A DNA stretch of 64,000 bases, taken from UBA6176 sp032119375 (GTDB taxonomy: Bacteria > Verrucomicrobiota > Verrucomicrobiia > Limisphaerales > UBA9464). Position 1 is the stretch's first letter, and every line of letters begins with the position of its first letter. The stretch is taken from assembly GCA_964430505.1 (NCBI GenBank), contig CAYSGH010000002.1:62001-126000 (forward strand). Direction: 5' to 3'. Of the stretch, positions 41,438-51,400 are shown piece by piece. The notes below the pieces were generated by a model. That model had not been told where the DNA came from, ran no database searches, and saw nothing but the letters and a program-made list of their open reading frames with translations. The translations under genes were made by a program, and so were the position numbers.

Positions 41438-42256
41438 ATGCCCGACTTCCTGCTGGAGCCCTTCATGCAACGCGCCCTATGGATGGCGCTGGCGCTCGGG
41501 CCCGCCTGCGGCCTGCTGGGCGTCTTCGTCACCGCGCGCCGCATGTCGTTCTTCAGCGACACCGTCTCGCACGCCGCCCTCACCGGCGTGGCGGCCGGGT
41601 TCCTCGCGGGGTTCGAAAACCCCACCCTGCCCGTCCTGATGTTTTGCCTCCTCGTGGCCGTCACGATGCTCTGGCTCCGCGAACGCACCCGCCTCCTCAA
41701 CGACACCATCATGGCCGTCCTGCTCAGCGTGTCCGTCGCGCTTGGCGTCATCCTCCTCAGCCTCCAACGCAATCGCTGGGCCGAGCTCGACAAGTACCTC
41801 CTCGGCGACGTGCTCTCGGTGGGCTGGTCGGATGTCGCATGGTCGGCCGGGGCTGCATTCGCCGTCTCGGCATTGGTCCTCGCCTTCCTCAACCCCCTCG
41901 CCCTCCTGTCGGCCCACGAGGACCTCGCCCATGTCTCCGGCGCCAGGGTACGCCTCCTCAACTACGGCTTCGTCGTCCTCCTCACCCTTGCCGTCTCGCT
42001 CAGCATCCGCGCCCTTGGCATCTTGCTGGTCACCTCCATGGTCGTCCTCCCGCCCGCCGCGGCGCGCGTCCTCGTCCGCAGCCTCCGGGCTCACGTCCTC
42101 CTCACGGTCGTCCTCGGCCTCGTCGGATCCGTGGGCGGCGTGCTCCTCTCCTATCCGCTCAACCTACCCACCGGCCCCACGGTCACCATGGCGCTGGGCG
42201 TCCTTTTTGCCCTCTCCCTCACCGCGTCCCGCCTGGGCACCCGCACCAAGGCATGA
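41438..42256 (+). CDS. znuB: ABC transporter permease, zinc/manganese type (ABC-3 family)
   Basis: A 272-residue ABC-3 family membrane protein with about eight hydrophobic helices. Characteristic segments are PFMQRALWMALALGPACGLL, TARRMSFFSDTVSHAALTGV, and GILLVTSMVVLPPAAARVLV with the conserved Pro-Pro. It forms the membrane channel for the metal. Three bases separate it from the ATPase gene and its stop overlaps the start of the Fur-family gene. Confidence 0.93.
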   Translation: MPDFLLEPFMQRALWMALALGPACGLLGVFVTARRMSFFSDTVSHAALTGVAAGFLAGFENPTLPVLMFCLLVAVTMLWLRERTRLLNDTIMAVLLSVSVALGVILLSLQRNRWAELDKYLLGDVLSVGWSDVAWSAGAAFAVSALVLAFLNPLALLSAHEDLAHVSGARVRLLNYGFVVLLTLAVSLSIRALGILLVTSMVVLPPAAARVLVRSLRAHVLLTVVLGLVGSVGGVLLSYPLNLPTGPTVTMALGVLFALSLTASRLGTRTKA

Positions 42257-42762
42257 ATCAACCCTGCCACCAACACGCCCTCCCCCGCCGGTTGGTCCAG
42301 CAACCCTTGTCGGACCTCACCAACCGCCTCCGAGCCCGCAGCCGCAAGGTCACCGGACAGCGAGAGGCCATCCTCGACGTCCTCCGGCGCCACGCATGTC
42401 CGCTGACCAACCGCGAAATCCATGCCGCCCTCCCCGCCTCCGGGTGCGACCTCGCCACCATTTACCGCACCATGCACACCCTCCTTGGAATGGGGCTGGT
42501 GCGACGCTGTGACTTCGGCGACGGGACCGCCCGCTTCGAGTTGGCCACGGAGGACTCCCACCATCACCACCTCGTCTGCAACGGCTGCGGCATGGTTGTG
42601 GAAATCGATCAATGCTTCCCGACGCGCCTCGAGCAGGAGATCGCGCGGCGCCACGGCTTCTCTCAGGTGACGCACCGGCTGCAGTTCTCGGGGATGTGCC
42701 CTCGCTGCCAAGCCCAAGGGGGGCCCATGCCGCGCACCCAGGACGCCGGTGGAACGCCCTGA
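42253..42762 (+). CDS. Fur-family transcriptional regulator (likely Zur)
   Basis: A 169-residue Fur-family repressor. A winged-helix region runs from QPLSDLTNRLRARSRKVTGQ through LATIYRTMHTLLGMGLVRRC. The metal/dimer region has EDSHHHHLVCNGCGMVVEID (a CxxC pair and several His) and SGMCPRCQ (the second CxxC, structural zinc). Because it is translationally coupled (ATGA) to the znuB-like permease gene, zinc sensing (Zur) is the best guess, but Fur, PerR or Mur cannot be excluded from sequence. It would close a feedback loop with the upstream palindrome. Confidence 0.88.
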   Translation: MNQPCHQHALPRRLVQQPLSDLTNRLRARSRKVTGQREAILDVLRRHACPLTNREIHAALPASGCDLATIYRTMHTLLGMGLVRRCDFGDGTARFELATEDSHHHHLVCNGCGMVVEIDQCFPTRLEQEIARRHGFSQVTHRLQFSGMCPRCQAQGGPMPRTQDAGGTP

Positions 42763-42764
42763 CC

Positions 42765-43127
42765 ATGCGCCTGGACGTCTGGCTCTGGTCCGTGCGCGCC
42801 TTCAAGACACGCGCGCTTGCGGTCGCAGCCATCCGCGCCGGCCGCATCGAGTTGGACGGGGCCGCCGCCAAGCCCGCCCGGGAGGTCCGCCCGGGAAGCC
42901 GTGTCACCGTGCGCATGGATCTCCACGTCCGCACGCTGCGGGCGCTGGAACTGCCCCCGTCCCGGGTCGGCGCCGCCTTGCTTTCCCGTCACGTCGAGGA
43001 CCAGACGCCGCCGGAGGTCGTCGAGGCCGCCCGGCAGCAAGCCCGTGAGCAGGCCGCCATCCGGCCACGCGGCCTCGGCCGCCCCACCAAGCGCGACCGC
43101 CGACGCATCGACGCCCTCCACAGCTAG
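42765..43127 (+). CDS. S4-domain RNA-binding protein (Hsp15-like)
   Basis: A 120-residue basic protein. The N-terminal S4 domain reads MRLDVWLWSVRAFKTRALAV, IRAGRIELDGAAAKPAREVRPG, as in heat-shock protein 15, which binds stalled 50S subunits carrying nascent tRNA. The C-terminal basic helix (RGLGRPTKRDRRRID) is typical of the family. It starts two bases after the Fur-family gene, so it is part of the metal operon, although its role there is unclear. Confidence 0.85.
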   Translation: MRLDVWLWSVRAFKTRALAVAAIRAGRIELDGAAAKPAREVRPGSRVTVRMDLHVRTLRALELPPSRVGAALLSRHVEDQTPPEVVEAARQQAREQAAIRPRGLGRPTKRDRRRIDALHS

Positions 43128-43141
43128 CCCATCCACCCGCC

Positions 43142-44377
43142 ATGGCCCCCGAATTCAAGGCGATCGCCTGGTCCCTCGGACTGGGACTCCTCGTCGGCCT
43201 CCAACGCGAACGTGCTGCCTCCCCCCTCGCAGGCTTCCGCACCTTCCCCCTGGTCACGGCCCTCGGGACCGTCTGCGCCTGGCTGGCTCGTGCTGGGGGC
43301 GGTTGGATCGTCGGCGGCGGCCTGCTTGCCCTCGCCGCCATCCTCGTCATGGCCAACGTTCTCCGCGCCCGCGCCGGAGACCGCGACGCCGGCATGACCA
43401 CCGAGGTCGCCACACTCCTCATGTTCGGCGTCGGCGCGTACCTCCCGGACGGCAACCCCATGGTGGCCATGGTCCTCGCCGCGACCACCGCCGTCCTCCT
43501 GCACCTCAAACCCCAACTCCACGACCTCGCACACCGGCTCGGCGACCACGACTTCCGAGCCATCATGCAGTTCGTCGTCATCGCCCTGGTCATCCTGCCC
43601 GTCCTCCCCAACAAACTCTTCGGCCCCTTCAACGCCCTGAACCCCCAACGGGTCTGGTGGATGGTCGTGCTCATCACCGGCATCAGCCTCGGGGGCTACC
43701 TTGTCCACAAGGCCGCCGGCGACCGCGTCGGCGTCCTCGCGGGCGGCCTGCTCGGCGGGCTTGTCTCCTCCACCGCCACCTGCGTCACCCACTCGCGCCA
43801 CGCCCGAGGCCAACCCTCCCTCGCACCCGCCGCCGCGGCCGTCATCCTCCTCGCCTCGTCCATCGTGTTCGCGCGTCTTGCCGTCTTGGTCTGGGCCGCC
43901 GACCCGGCACACGCCCGCGACTACCTGGCGCCCTTCGCGGTGCTGCTGGTGCTGCTCGCCGCCTTCGCCGCGTGGGCATGGTGCCGCCACCAAGGCGCCC
44001 CGGGCGGCCTGCCCTTGCCATCGAACCCCACCGAGCTCCGGTCCGCACTCGCCTTTACCCTGCTTTACTCAGCCATCCTCGTCGGCGTTGCCTACGCGCG
44101 CGAGCGCCATGGGAACCAGGGCCTCCTGTGGGTCGCAGCCATCTCCGGCCTCACGGACATGGACGCCATCACCCTCTCCGCCGCCCAGTTGTCCTCAAAT
44201 GGAACCGCGCGCCCGCCCGAGGCCCTCCGCGCCATCCTGGTGGCCGCCGCATCCAACCTCGCCTTTAAGTCATTGCTCGTCGGCCTTTATGGCGGCCGCA
44301 CCCTGCTCGCGCGCGTGGCCCCCCCGTTCGCCGCCGCCGCGCTCCTGGCCCTCGGCTGGGCCGCGTGGCTTCAATAG
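43142..44377 (+). CDS. MgtC/SapB + DUF4010 membrane protein
   Basis: A 411-residue membrane protein with about 12 hydrophobic segments. The N-terminal part is MgtC/SapB-like (LGLGLLVGLQRERAASPLAG, with the LVGLxRE motif). The rest is DUF4010 (VLPVLPNKLFGPFNALNPQR, GISLGGYLVHKAAGDRVGVL, GLTDMDAITLSAAQ). The family has no settled function; MgtC homologues affect membrane transport of cations. It is last in the zinc operon, 14 bases after the S4 gene, and its end overlaps by seven bases the end of a convergent pseudopilin gene. Confidence 0.85.
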   Translation: MAPEFKAIAWSLGLGLLVGLQRERAASPLAGFRTFPLVTALGTVCAWLARAGGGWIVGGGLLALAAILVMANVLRARAGDRDAGMTTEVATLLMFGVGAYLPDGNPMVAMVLAATTAVLLHLKPQLHDLAHRLGDHDFRAIMQFVVIALVILPVLPNKLFGPFNALNPQRVWWMVVLITGISLGGYLVHKAAGDRVGVLAGGLLGGLVSSTATCVTHSRHARGQPSLAPAAAAVILLASSIVFARLAVLVWAADPAHARDYLAPFAVLLVLLAAFAAWAWCRHQGAPGGLPLPSNPTELRSALAFTLLYSAILVGVAYARERHGNQGLLWVAAISGLTDMDAITLSAAQLSSNGTARPPEALRAILVAAASNLAFKSLLVGLYGGRTLLARVAPPFAAAALLALGWAAWLQ

Positions 44378-45033
44378 CCCGGACGCCTACGAGCCGGCCC
44401 CTGCGCGGGCCTTTCCACCGTGAACTTCTTGCGCGACTCCACGTGGCAGTCGCCGTACACCACGTTCCCCAGCCCCTGGTGCCGCTCGAAGGTGAACCGA
44501 AACTCGACGTTGGTGCCATGCCTCGGGAACTCCCGCAGTTCCTTCCAACGCGTGGACAACGTCGAGTCCGACATCAAGGGGACGGCCGCGTCGCCGGGTT
44601 CCGCGTGCAGGTTGATGGCGTGGCTGATGTTCGTGACCGCAAGGTCGCGAACCCGGTGCAGCCAGAACTTCGTCACGGGACAAACCAACACCTGCGGCGT
44701 CTTGAAGTCGTCCGCCATCGCGTGGAACACCCCCGGGTGCAGCGCCATCACCCCCTCCGATACCGGCACGATCCCGTTGTCCTCCTGCGCCCCCCCATCA
44801 GCCTTGGGAAGGGCCTGCGGATACCGGTTGAAGTGGTCGTGCGCGTAGGCGCTCATGATCAAGGCCACCTGACGCAGGCCGCCCGCGCATCGTGTCCTCC
44901 GCCCGTTCTGGAGCGTCCGGGTGACGCTCGGCATCAACATCGACGCCAGGATTCCGATGATGGCGCACACGACCAGCACCTCTGTAAGCGTGTAGGCCCA
45001 TGCCCCCGCACCGTGTCCCCGCGCCGCCTTCAT
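44371..45033 (-). CDS. Pseudopilin-like protein (type II secretion/DUF1559 type)
   Basis: A 220-residue protein with a prepilin leader: GAGAWAYTLTEVLVVCAIIG, with Tyr after the cleavage site and Glu at +5, followed by SMLMPSVTRTLQNGRRTRCA and GGLRQVALIMSAYAHD. The C-terminal half has YGDCHVESRKKF, the DGH-like end seen in DUF1559-type pseudopilins. The residue before the mature part is Ala, not the usual Gly. It is unlinked to secretion genes, divergent from yajC and convergent with the DUF4010 gene. The ATG at 45033 replaces an in-frame TTG one codon earlier. Confidence 0.8.
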   Translation of the reverse strand: MKAARGHGAGAWAYTLTEVLVVCAIIGILASMLMPSVTRTLQNGRRTRCAGGLRQVALIMSAYAHDHFNRYPQALPKADGGAQEDNGIVPVSEGVMALHPGVFHAMADDFKTPQVLVCPVTKFWLHRVRDLAVTNISHAINLHAEPGDAAVPLMSDSTLSTRWKELREFPRHGTNVEFRFTFERHQGLGNVVYGDCHVESRKKFTVERPAQGPARRRPGY

Positions 45034-45197
45034 CAAGGCCAGTCAACCACGCCCCACGTCCACGACGCGACCCATTCCTTCGCCGCATCCACGGCCTTGC
45101 AACCCGCCCCAGGCCTCCCACGGCACGCACAAGGCAAAGGCCAAGCTTGCCAACCGGGGCTTCGTTTCTAGGATTCGCCCTCATTTTCACGAGTCGC

Positions 45198-45563
45198 ATG
45201 TCTCAACCATTGATCGCCGCACTGCTGGCACTCACGCCGCCGGCACCCAACGCGGACCCCAACGCGCAGAAGCAGCAGATGATCTACCAAATTGGAATGA
45301 TCGTCGTGATGGGCGTCGTGTTCTGGGTGCTCCTCATCCGGCCCCAGCAAAAGCGAGCCAAGGAACAGGCCGCCCTGCTCTCCAACCTCAAGGCCGGTGA
45401 CCGCGTCACCACCTCCTCCGGCATCGTGGGCTCCGTCGTCTCCATCAAGGAACACACGGTCACCGTTCGCTCCGCCGACACCAAGCTCGAGGTCGTCAAG
45501 TCGTCCATCGCCCAGGTGTTGCAAGGCTCCGAGGCCCCCTCCAGCGGCACGGAGCCCCGCTGA
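45198..45563 (+). CDS. yajC: Preprotein translocase accessory subunit YajC
   Basis: A 121-residue single-pass protein. The membrane helix reads IGMIVVMGVVFWVLLIRPQQ and is followed by the family motif KRAKEQAALLSNLKAGDRVT, TSSGIVGSVVSIKEHTVTV. YajC associates with SecDF and the holotranslocon. It precedes secDF by 59 bases on the same strand, the usual arrangement. Confidence 0.92.
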   Translation: MSQPLIAALLALTPPAPNADPNAQKQQMIYQIGMIVVMGVVFWVLLIRPQQKRAKEQAALLSNLKAGDRVTTSSGIVGSVVSIKEHTVTVRSADTKLEVVKSSIAQVLQGSEAPSSGTEPR

Positions 45564-45622
45564 CCCTGTACCGTTCCCAGCCAGCGCCGCATCCCCTTCA
45601 CGCAGTCCCTTCCCATTACGCC

Positions 45623-48289
45623 ATGAATCGTAGCCACCTTTGGAAGTTCTTGTTCGTCCTGTTCACCGTCTTCTGGGCGACCACCGAGATCCTCCCCTAC
45701 AAGAACCGCAACCTCGTCGAGCAGTTCGACCGCACCGCCCGGCTCAACCCGGACAAGGCGCTCGCCGACATCGTTGGCAGGGCACGCGAATTGGAGAAGG
45801 CCAACACCCAGGACCAGACGTCCATCTCCTACACCAACCTCCTCACCGCCATCGGGACCAACGACATCCGCAGGTATTTCCCCACAAACTACATCATCCC
45901 GGGCCTGTCCACCCTCCCGCCCACCCAGCAAATCCTGAACCGCGTCCAACGCGAGTCCGCCAGCCGCTTCAAGCTCGGCATCGACCTCAAGGGCGGCACC
46001 TCCTTCCTTCTCGAACTCGACACCACCAAGGTCGCCGCCGCCACCAACACCCCGGCCAAGGGCACCAATGCACCCTCCGAGGAAAGCTTCCTGTCCCGGC
46101 GCGGTGACTCGATGCTCGTCGAGCAGGCAATCTCCGTCCTCCGCAAGCGCGTGGATGCCCTCGGCGTCGCCGAGCCCATCATCCAGCCGGCCGGGGAGAA
46201 AAGCATCCTCGTCCAGCTCCCGGGCCTGACCGAGGCGGACAAGGAAAACGCCCGCCAGCAACTCCGCCGCGCCGCCTTCCTCGAGTTCCGAATGCTCGAC
46301 CCCCGGATGCAGGAACATCTCGCCTCCGGCATCATCCCGCCTGGGTACGAACGCAAGGGCATCGTCATCAAGGACAAGAAGACCGGCCGCCAGTCCGTGG
46401 AGCCCGTCATCATCAAGAAGGCCCCCGAGCAGGGACTCACCGGCGAGTACGTGCGCAGCACCGACGTCTCCCTCAACCCGATGACCGGCGAGCCCATCAT
46501 CCTCTTCAGCCTCACCGCCGAGGGCGCCCGCATCTTCGCGGACGTCACCACCAAGATGGTGGGTCAACGCCTCGGCATCGTCCTCGACGGGGAGGTCATT
46601 TCCGCCCCCAACATCCAAACCCCCATCACCGGCGGCTCAGGCCAAATCACCGGCAACTTCGACCAGAAGGAGGCCATCGACCTCGCCTCCGCCCTCGACA
46701 ACCCCCTCAAGGTCCCCCTCCGCATCATCGACGAGCGCGGTGTCGATCCCTCGCTCGGGGCCGACTCCGTCGCGTCCGGCGTCAAGGCCGCGGTCTATGG
46801 CGTCATCGCAGTCGCGGCCTTCATGCTGGTGTACTACCTGTTCGCCGGCGTCGTTGCCAACATCGCCATGCTGCTCAACGTCCTCCTGCTGCTGGGCGTC
46901 ATGTGCTCGCTTGACGTCACCTATACCCTGCCCGGCATCGCCGGCATCGTCCTCACCGTCGGCATGGCCGTGGACGCAAACGTGCTCATCTACGAGCGCA
47001 TGCGCGAGGAACTCCAGGCCGGCAAGTCCGTGCGCGGTGCCGTCGCGGCCGGCTACTCCAAGGCCTTCGGCACCATCCTCGACTCCAACCTCACCACCCT
47101 CATCACCTCCGTCCTCCTCATCATCCTCGGAACCGGCAGCGTGAAGGGCTTCGGCGTGGCCCTCACCGTCGGCCTGCTCGTCTCCATGTTCACCGCCCTT
47201 GTCGTGACACGGCTCGTCTTCGACGCATGGCTCGCCACCGGCGAACGCAAGTCCCTGCCCATGTTCTCCCTCATCAAGGCCACCCACATCGACTTCCTCA
47301 AGGTCGCCAAGCCCGCCTTCGTTGCGTCCTGGCTCCTCATCGTCGTCGGCATCGGCTACGGGGTCTTCGTCCGCGGCGGCAACATGCTGGGCGTCGAGTT
47401 CGCCGGCGGCGACTCGCTCGTCCTTCGCTTCAACGAGGCCAGGAAACCCGAAGCCGGTGCCCTGCGAAAGGCCCTCGAGGAGCTTAAGCTCGGCGAGGCC
47501 GCCGTCCGCTACGAGACCGACCCAGGCTCCGGCAAGCAGTTCCTCAACGTCATTGTCGCCCATAGCGACGAGGCCGCGGCCAAGGGCGAGGCCAGCAACG
47601 GGCAACGCGCCGAGCAGGTCCTCAAGAAAGCCTTCCCTGACGCCCAGTTCGACCGCGTCGCCCTGGACACCGTCGGGCCAGCGGTCGGCTTTGCCGTCCA
47701 AAAGTCCGCCATCATCGCCTCGCTCCTCTCCCTGTTCGGCATCCTTGTTTACGTCGCGTTCCGCTACGAGTTCAGCTTCGCCGTGGGAGCCGTCATGGCC
47801 GTCATTCACGACGTTCTCATGACCATGGGCATCTACTGCCTCACCGGCCTCTTCCACGAGGGGGGCCTCGGCCGACAGTTCAACGCCACCTTCGTCGCCG
47901 CCCTGCTCACGATCATCGGCTTCTCCATCAACGACACGATCGTCATCTTCGACCGCATCCGCGAGGACCTGCGCCTCGGCAAGCGCGGATCCTTCGTGCA
48001 GATTATCAATACAGCCCTCAATCAGACCCTGAGCCGCACCATCATCACGTCCGGGACGGTGTTCACCGCCACCATGATCTTGTACCTGTTCGGAGGTGGG
48101 GCCATCAACGACTTCGCCTTCACCTTCTTGGCAGGGATCATCACCGGCACTTACTCGTCCATCTACATCGCCTCGGCCCTCGTTCTGTGGTGGCACAAGG
48201 GCGAGCGACCCAGCATCGGCACCGCTGCCCCCACCACCCCCAGTGGGCCATCCATCGACTTGGGCGCCGCCCTGCCCGGTAAGGCCTAG
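45623..48289 (+). CDS. secDF: Fused protein translocase SecDF
   Basis: An 888-residue fusion of SecD and SecF, the RND-type subunits that use proton flow to pull proteins out on the periplasmic side. SecD half (to about residue 540): ASRFKLGIDLKGGTSFLLEL, SALDNPLKVPLRIIDERGVD, then GIAGIVLTVGMAVDANVLIY with the acidic transport residue. SecF half from THIDFLKVAKPAFVASWLLI, with GVEFAGGDSLVLRFNE and ATFVAALLTIIGFSINDTIV. The periplasmic domain 1 is well developed. A fused form is common in Verrucomicrobiota. It is cotranscribed with yajC. Confidence 0.95.
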   Translation: MNRSHLWKFLFVLFTVFWATTEILPYKNRNLVEQFDRTARLNPDKALADIVGRARELEKANTQDQTSISYTNLLTAIGTNDIRRYFPTNYIIPGLSTLPPTQQILNRVQRESASRFKLGIDLKGGTSFLLELDTTKVAAATNTPAKGTNAPSEESFLSRRGDSMLVEQAISVLRKRVDALGVAEPIIQPAGEKSILVQLPGLTEADKENARQQLRRAAFLEFRMLDPRMQEHLASGIIPPGYERKGIVIKDKKTGRQSVEPVIIKKAPEQGLTGEYVRSTDVSLNPMTGEPIILFSLTAEGARIFADVTTKMVGQRLGIVLDGEVISAPNIQTPITGGSGQITGNFDQKEAIDLASALDNPLKVPLRIIDERGVDPSLGADSVASGVKAAVYGVIAVAAFMLVYYLFAGVVANIAMLLNVLLLLGVMCSLDVTYTLPGIAGIVLTVGMAVDANVLIYERMREELQAGKSVRGAVAAGYSKAFGTILDSNLTTLITSVLLIILGTGSVKGFGVALTVGLLVSMFTALVVTRLVFDAWLATGERKSLPMFSLIKATHIDFLKVAKPAFVASWLLIVVGIGYGVFVRGGNMLGVEFAGGDSLVLRFNEARKPEAGALRKALEELKLGEAAVRYETDPGSGKQFLNVIVAHSDEAAAKGEASNGQRAEQVLKKAFPDAQFDRVALDTVGPAVGFAVQKSAIIASLLSLFGILVYVAFRYEFSFAVGAVMAVIHDVLMTMGIYCLTGLFHEGGLGRQFNATFVAALLTIIGFSINDTIVIFDRIREDLRLGKRGSFVQIINTALNQTLSRTIITSGTVFTATMILYLFGGGAINDFAFTFLAGIITGTYSSIYIASALVLWWHKGERPSIGTAAPTTPSGPSIDLGAALPGKA

Positions 48290-48307
48290 GCCAAAGCCCC
48301 GGTGAAC

Positions 48308-48333
48308 CGGCCCGTCCCAAACTTGGGACGGGC
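48308..48333. terminator. Hairpin between secDF and gltB
   Basis: A 12-bp perfect inverted repeat, GGCCCGTCCCAA with TTGGGACGGGCC and a 2-base spacer (10 bp with a 6-base loop in practice). It lies 20 bases after the secDF stop. No T-run is present on either strand, so it is a probable transcript end or RNA-stabilising structure rather than a classical terminator. Confidence 0.5.
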
Positions 48334-48481
48334 CAAGGCATGGCGGGCACGCCCAGCATCGCCGCCCCCGCGATGGCCGACCCATGTCGGCAACACGCCC
48401 CAACCACGCCCCGACTCGCAGGAAAGTTCTTCCACCCTTTGCCCCGCGTCCTTTCAATGTCGCAGCGCAGTGAACACGAGC

Positions 48482-51400
48482 ATGGACACATCCAAGTTGT
48501 CAGGAGCCATCACTCCCCAAGGCGAGCCGCCCTCCAAACAGGGCCTCTACGACCCAGCCCACGAGCATGACGCCTGCGGCGTCGGCTTTGTCGCCCACGT
48601 CAAGGGCGTCAAATCCCATGCCCTCGTCCAGCAAGGCCTCCAAATCCTGAACAACCTCGACCACCGGGGCGCCTGCGGGTCCGAGGTCAACACCGGGGAC
48701 GGGGCCGGGATCCTCATGCAAATGCCGCATGAGTTCGTTGCCGCGGCCTGCTCCACGGCCGGCATCCGCCTGCCCGCGCCGGGTGAGTACGGGACCGGCC
48801 TCCTGTACCTGCCTCGCGACGCCAAGCAGCGGCGCAAGGTCGAGCTTGCCTTCGAGAAGATCGTGAACTCAGAAGGCCAGGAGTTCCTGGGCTGGCGCAG
48901 GGTCCCCACGGACAACAGCTCCCTCGGCGAGACCGCCAAGGCCGGCGAGCCGTGGATCGCGATGCCGGTCATTGGCAAGTCCCCGGACATCGCCGACGCC
49001 GCCGCGTTCGAGCGCAAGCTCTACGTCATCCGAAAGCGCTCCTACACCCAGATCCGGTGCTCGGCGATGGACGGCAGCCAATTCTTCTACGTCTGTTCCC
49101 TGTCCGCACGGACGCTGGTTTACAAGGGCATGCTGCTGACCGACCAGGTGTCCAAGTACTTTCCGGACCTGCGCGACGAGCGCATGACGACGGCCCTTGC
49201 ACTCGTCCATTCCCGCTTCTCTACCAACACGTTCCCAAGCTGGAATCGTTCCCACCCCTACCGCTTTATTGCCCACAACGGCGAGATCAACACCTTGCGC
49301 GGCAACATCAACTGGATGCATGCACGCGAGTCCATGTTCTCCTCCGCCCTCTTCGGCGAGGACGTCGCCAAGATTCTGCCCGTCGTGGATCCCCATGGCA
49401 GCGACTCCGCCATGTTCGACAACGTCCTCGAGCTCCTCGTCCTGGCCGGCCGTTCCCTGCCGCATGCCATGATGATGATGATCCCCGAGCCGTGGACGAA
49501 CCACGAGTCCATGAGCGACGAGAAGAAGGCCTTCTACGAATACCACTCCTGCCTCATGGAGCCCTGGGACGGCCCCGCCTGCATCGCCTTTACCGACGGC
49601 ACCCGCATCGGTGCCTCCCTCGACCGCAACGGCCTCCGCCCCGCCCGGTACTACGTGACCAAGGACGACCTAGTCATCATGGCGTCCGAGGTCGGCGTGC
49701 TCCCGGTCGATCCCGCCAACGTTCGCGAGAAAGGCCGCCTCCAGCCGGGTCGCATGTTCTACATCGACACGTCCGAGGGCCGGATCGTGGCCGACGAGGA
49801 AATCAAGGAGGGCATCGCCCGCGAGCAACCCTATCGCCAGTGGCTCAACCAGCATCTGATCGACCTCGCCCAACTGCCGGAACCCACCAAGGCCGAGCAC
49901 GAGGACTCCGGCCCCCTTGTCCAGTCCCAGCAGGCCTTCGGCTATACCTTCGAGGACCTTCGGATGCTCATGGTCCCCATGGCTCGGGACGGCGTCGAGG
50001 CCGTGGGCTCCATGGGCACGGACACGCCGTTGGCCGTCCTCTCCAGCCAGCCGCAACTGCTCTACAATTACTTCAAGCAACTCTTCGCACAGGTCACCAA
50101 CCCTCCCATCGACTGCATCCGCGAGGAGATCGTCACGTCCACCGAGACGACCATCGGATGCGAGGGCAACCTTCTCGAGCCCCAGCCCGAGACCTGTGCC
50201 CTCATCAAGCTCAAGAACCCCGTCCTCACCCCGGAGGAGTTCGCCAAGCTCAAGCACATCGACCACTCTGGGTACCGCGCCCTCACCCTCCCGATCACGT
50301 ACAAGATCGAGAAGGGGGCCAAGGGACTCGAGAAGGCGCTCAACGACCTCTTCAAGAAGGCAGACAAGGCCATCGCCGAAGGCCACAAGCTCATCATTCT
50401 ATCGGATCGTGGCATCGGCCCTCGCAACGCCCCCATCCCGGCCCTGCTCGCCGTGTCGGGCCTCCACCATCACCTCATCCGCAAGGGCACCCGCAGCCGA
50501 GTCGGAATCGTGCTCGAGTCCGGCGAACCTCGCGAAGTCCACCACTTCGCCCTCCTCATCGGCTACGGGTGCGGGGCCATCTACCCGTACCTCGCCTACG
50601 AGTCGATCGACGGCCTCATCCAGCAAGGACTCCTGCCGGGCGTTGAACACAAGGCGGGCATCAAGAACTTCGTCAAGGCCGCCGTGAAGGGCGTCGTCAA
50701 GGTCGCCTCCAAGATGGGCATCTCCACCATCCAATCCTATCGCGGAGCCCAGATCTTCGAGGCCGTTGGCATCTGCGAGGCCGTCGTGGACAAGTACTTC
50801 ACTTGGACCGCAACCCGCGTCGAGGGCATCGGGCTCGAGGAGATCGCCAGCGAGGTCGGAAGCCGCCACCGGCGCGCCTTCCCGGACCGCAAGTCCAAGT
50901 CCGTCACGTTGGACGTCGGCGGCCAGTACCAGTGGCGCCGGGAGGGCGAGTACCACCTGTTCAACCCCGAGACCGTCCATCGCCTCCAGAAGGCGGTTCG
51001 CAATGCCGATTACAAGGCGTTCAAGGACTACTCACGCCAGGTGGACGAGCAGTTCAAGAACTGGTGCACCCTCCGAGGCCTCCTGGACTTCAAGCCGGCG
51101 ACCGCCATCCCCATCGATGAGGTCGAGCCGGTCGAGTCCATCGTCCGACGGTTCAAGACGGGCGCCATGAGCTACGGCTCCATCAGCAAGGAAGCCCACG
51201 AGGCGCTCGCCATCGCGATGAACCGCATCGGCGGCAAGAGCAACACCGGCGAGGGTGGCGAGGATCCGGAGCGGTTCATCCCGCTGCCCAATGGCGACTC
51301 CAAGAACTCAGCCATCAAGCAGGTGGCCTCCGGCCGCTTCGGTGTCACCAGCCACTACCTCGTCAACGCCCGGGAAATCCAAATTAAGATGGCCCAGGGT

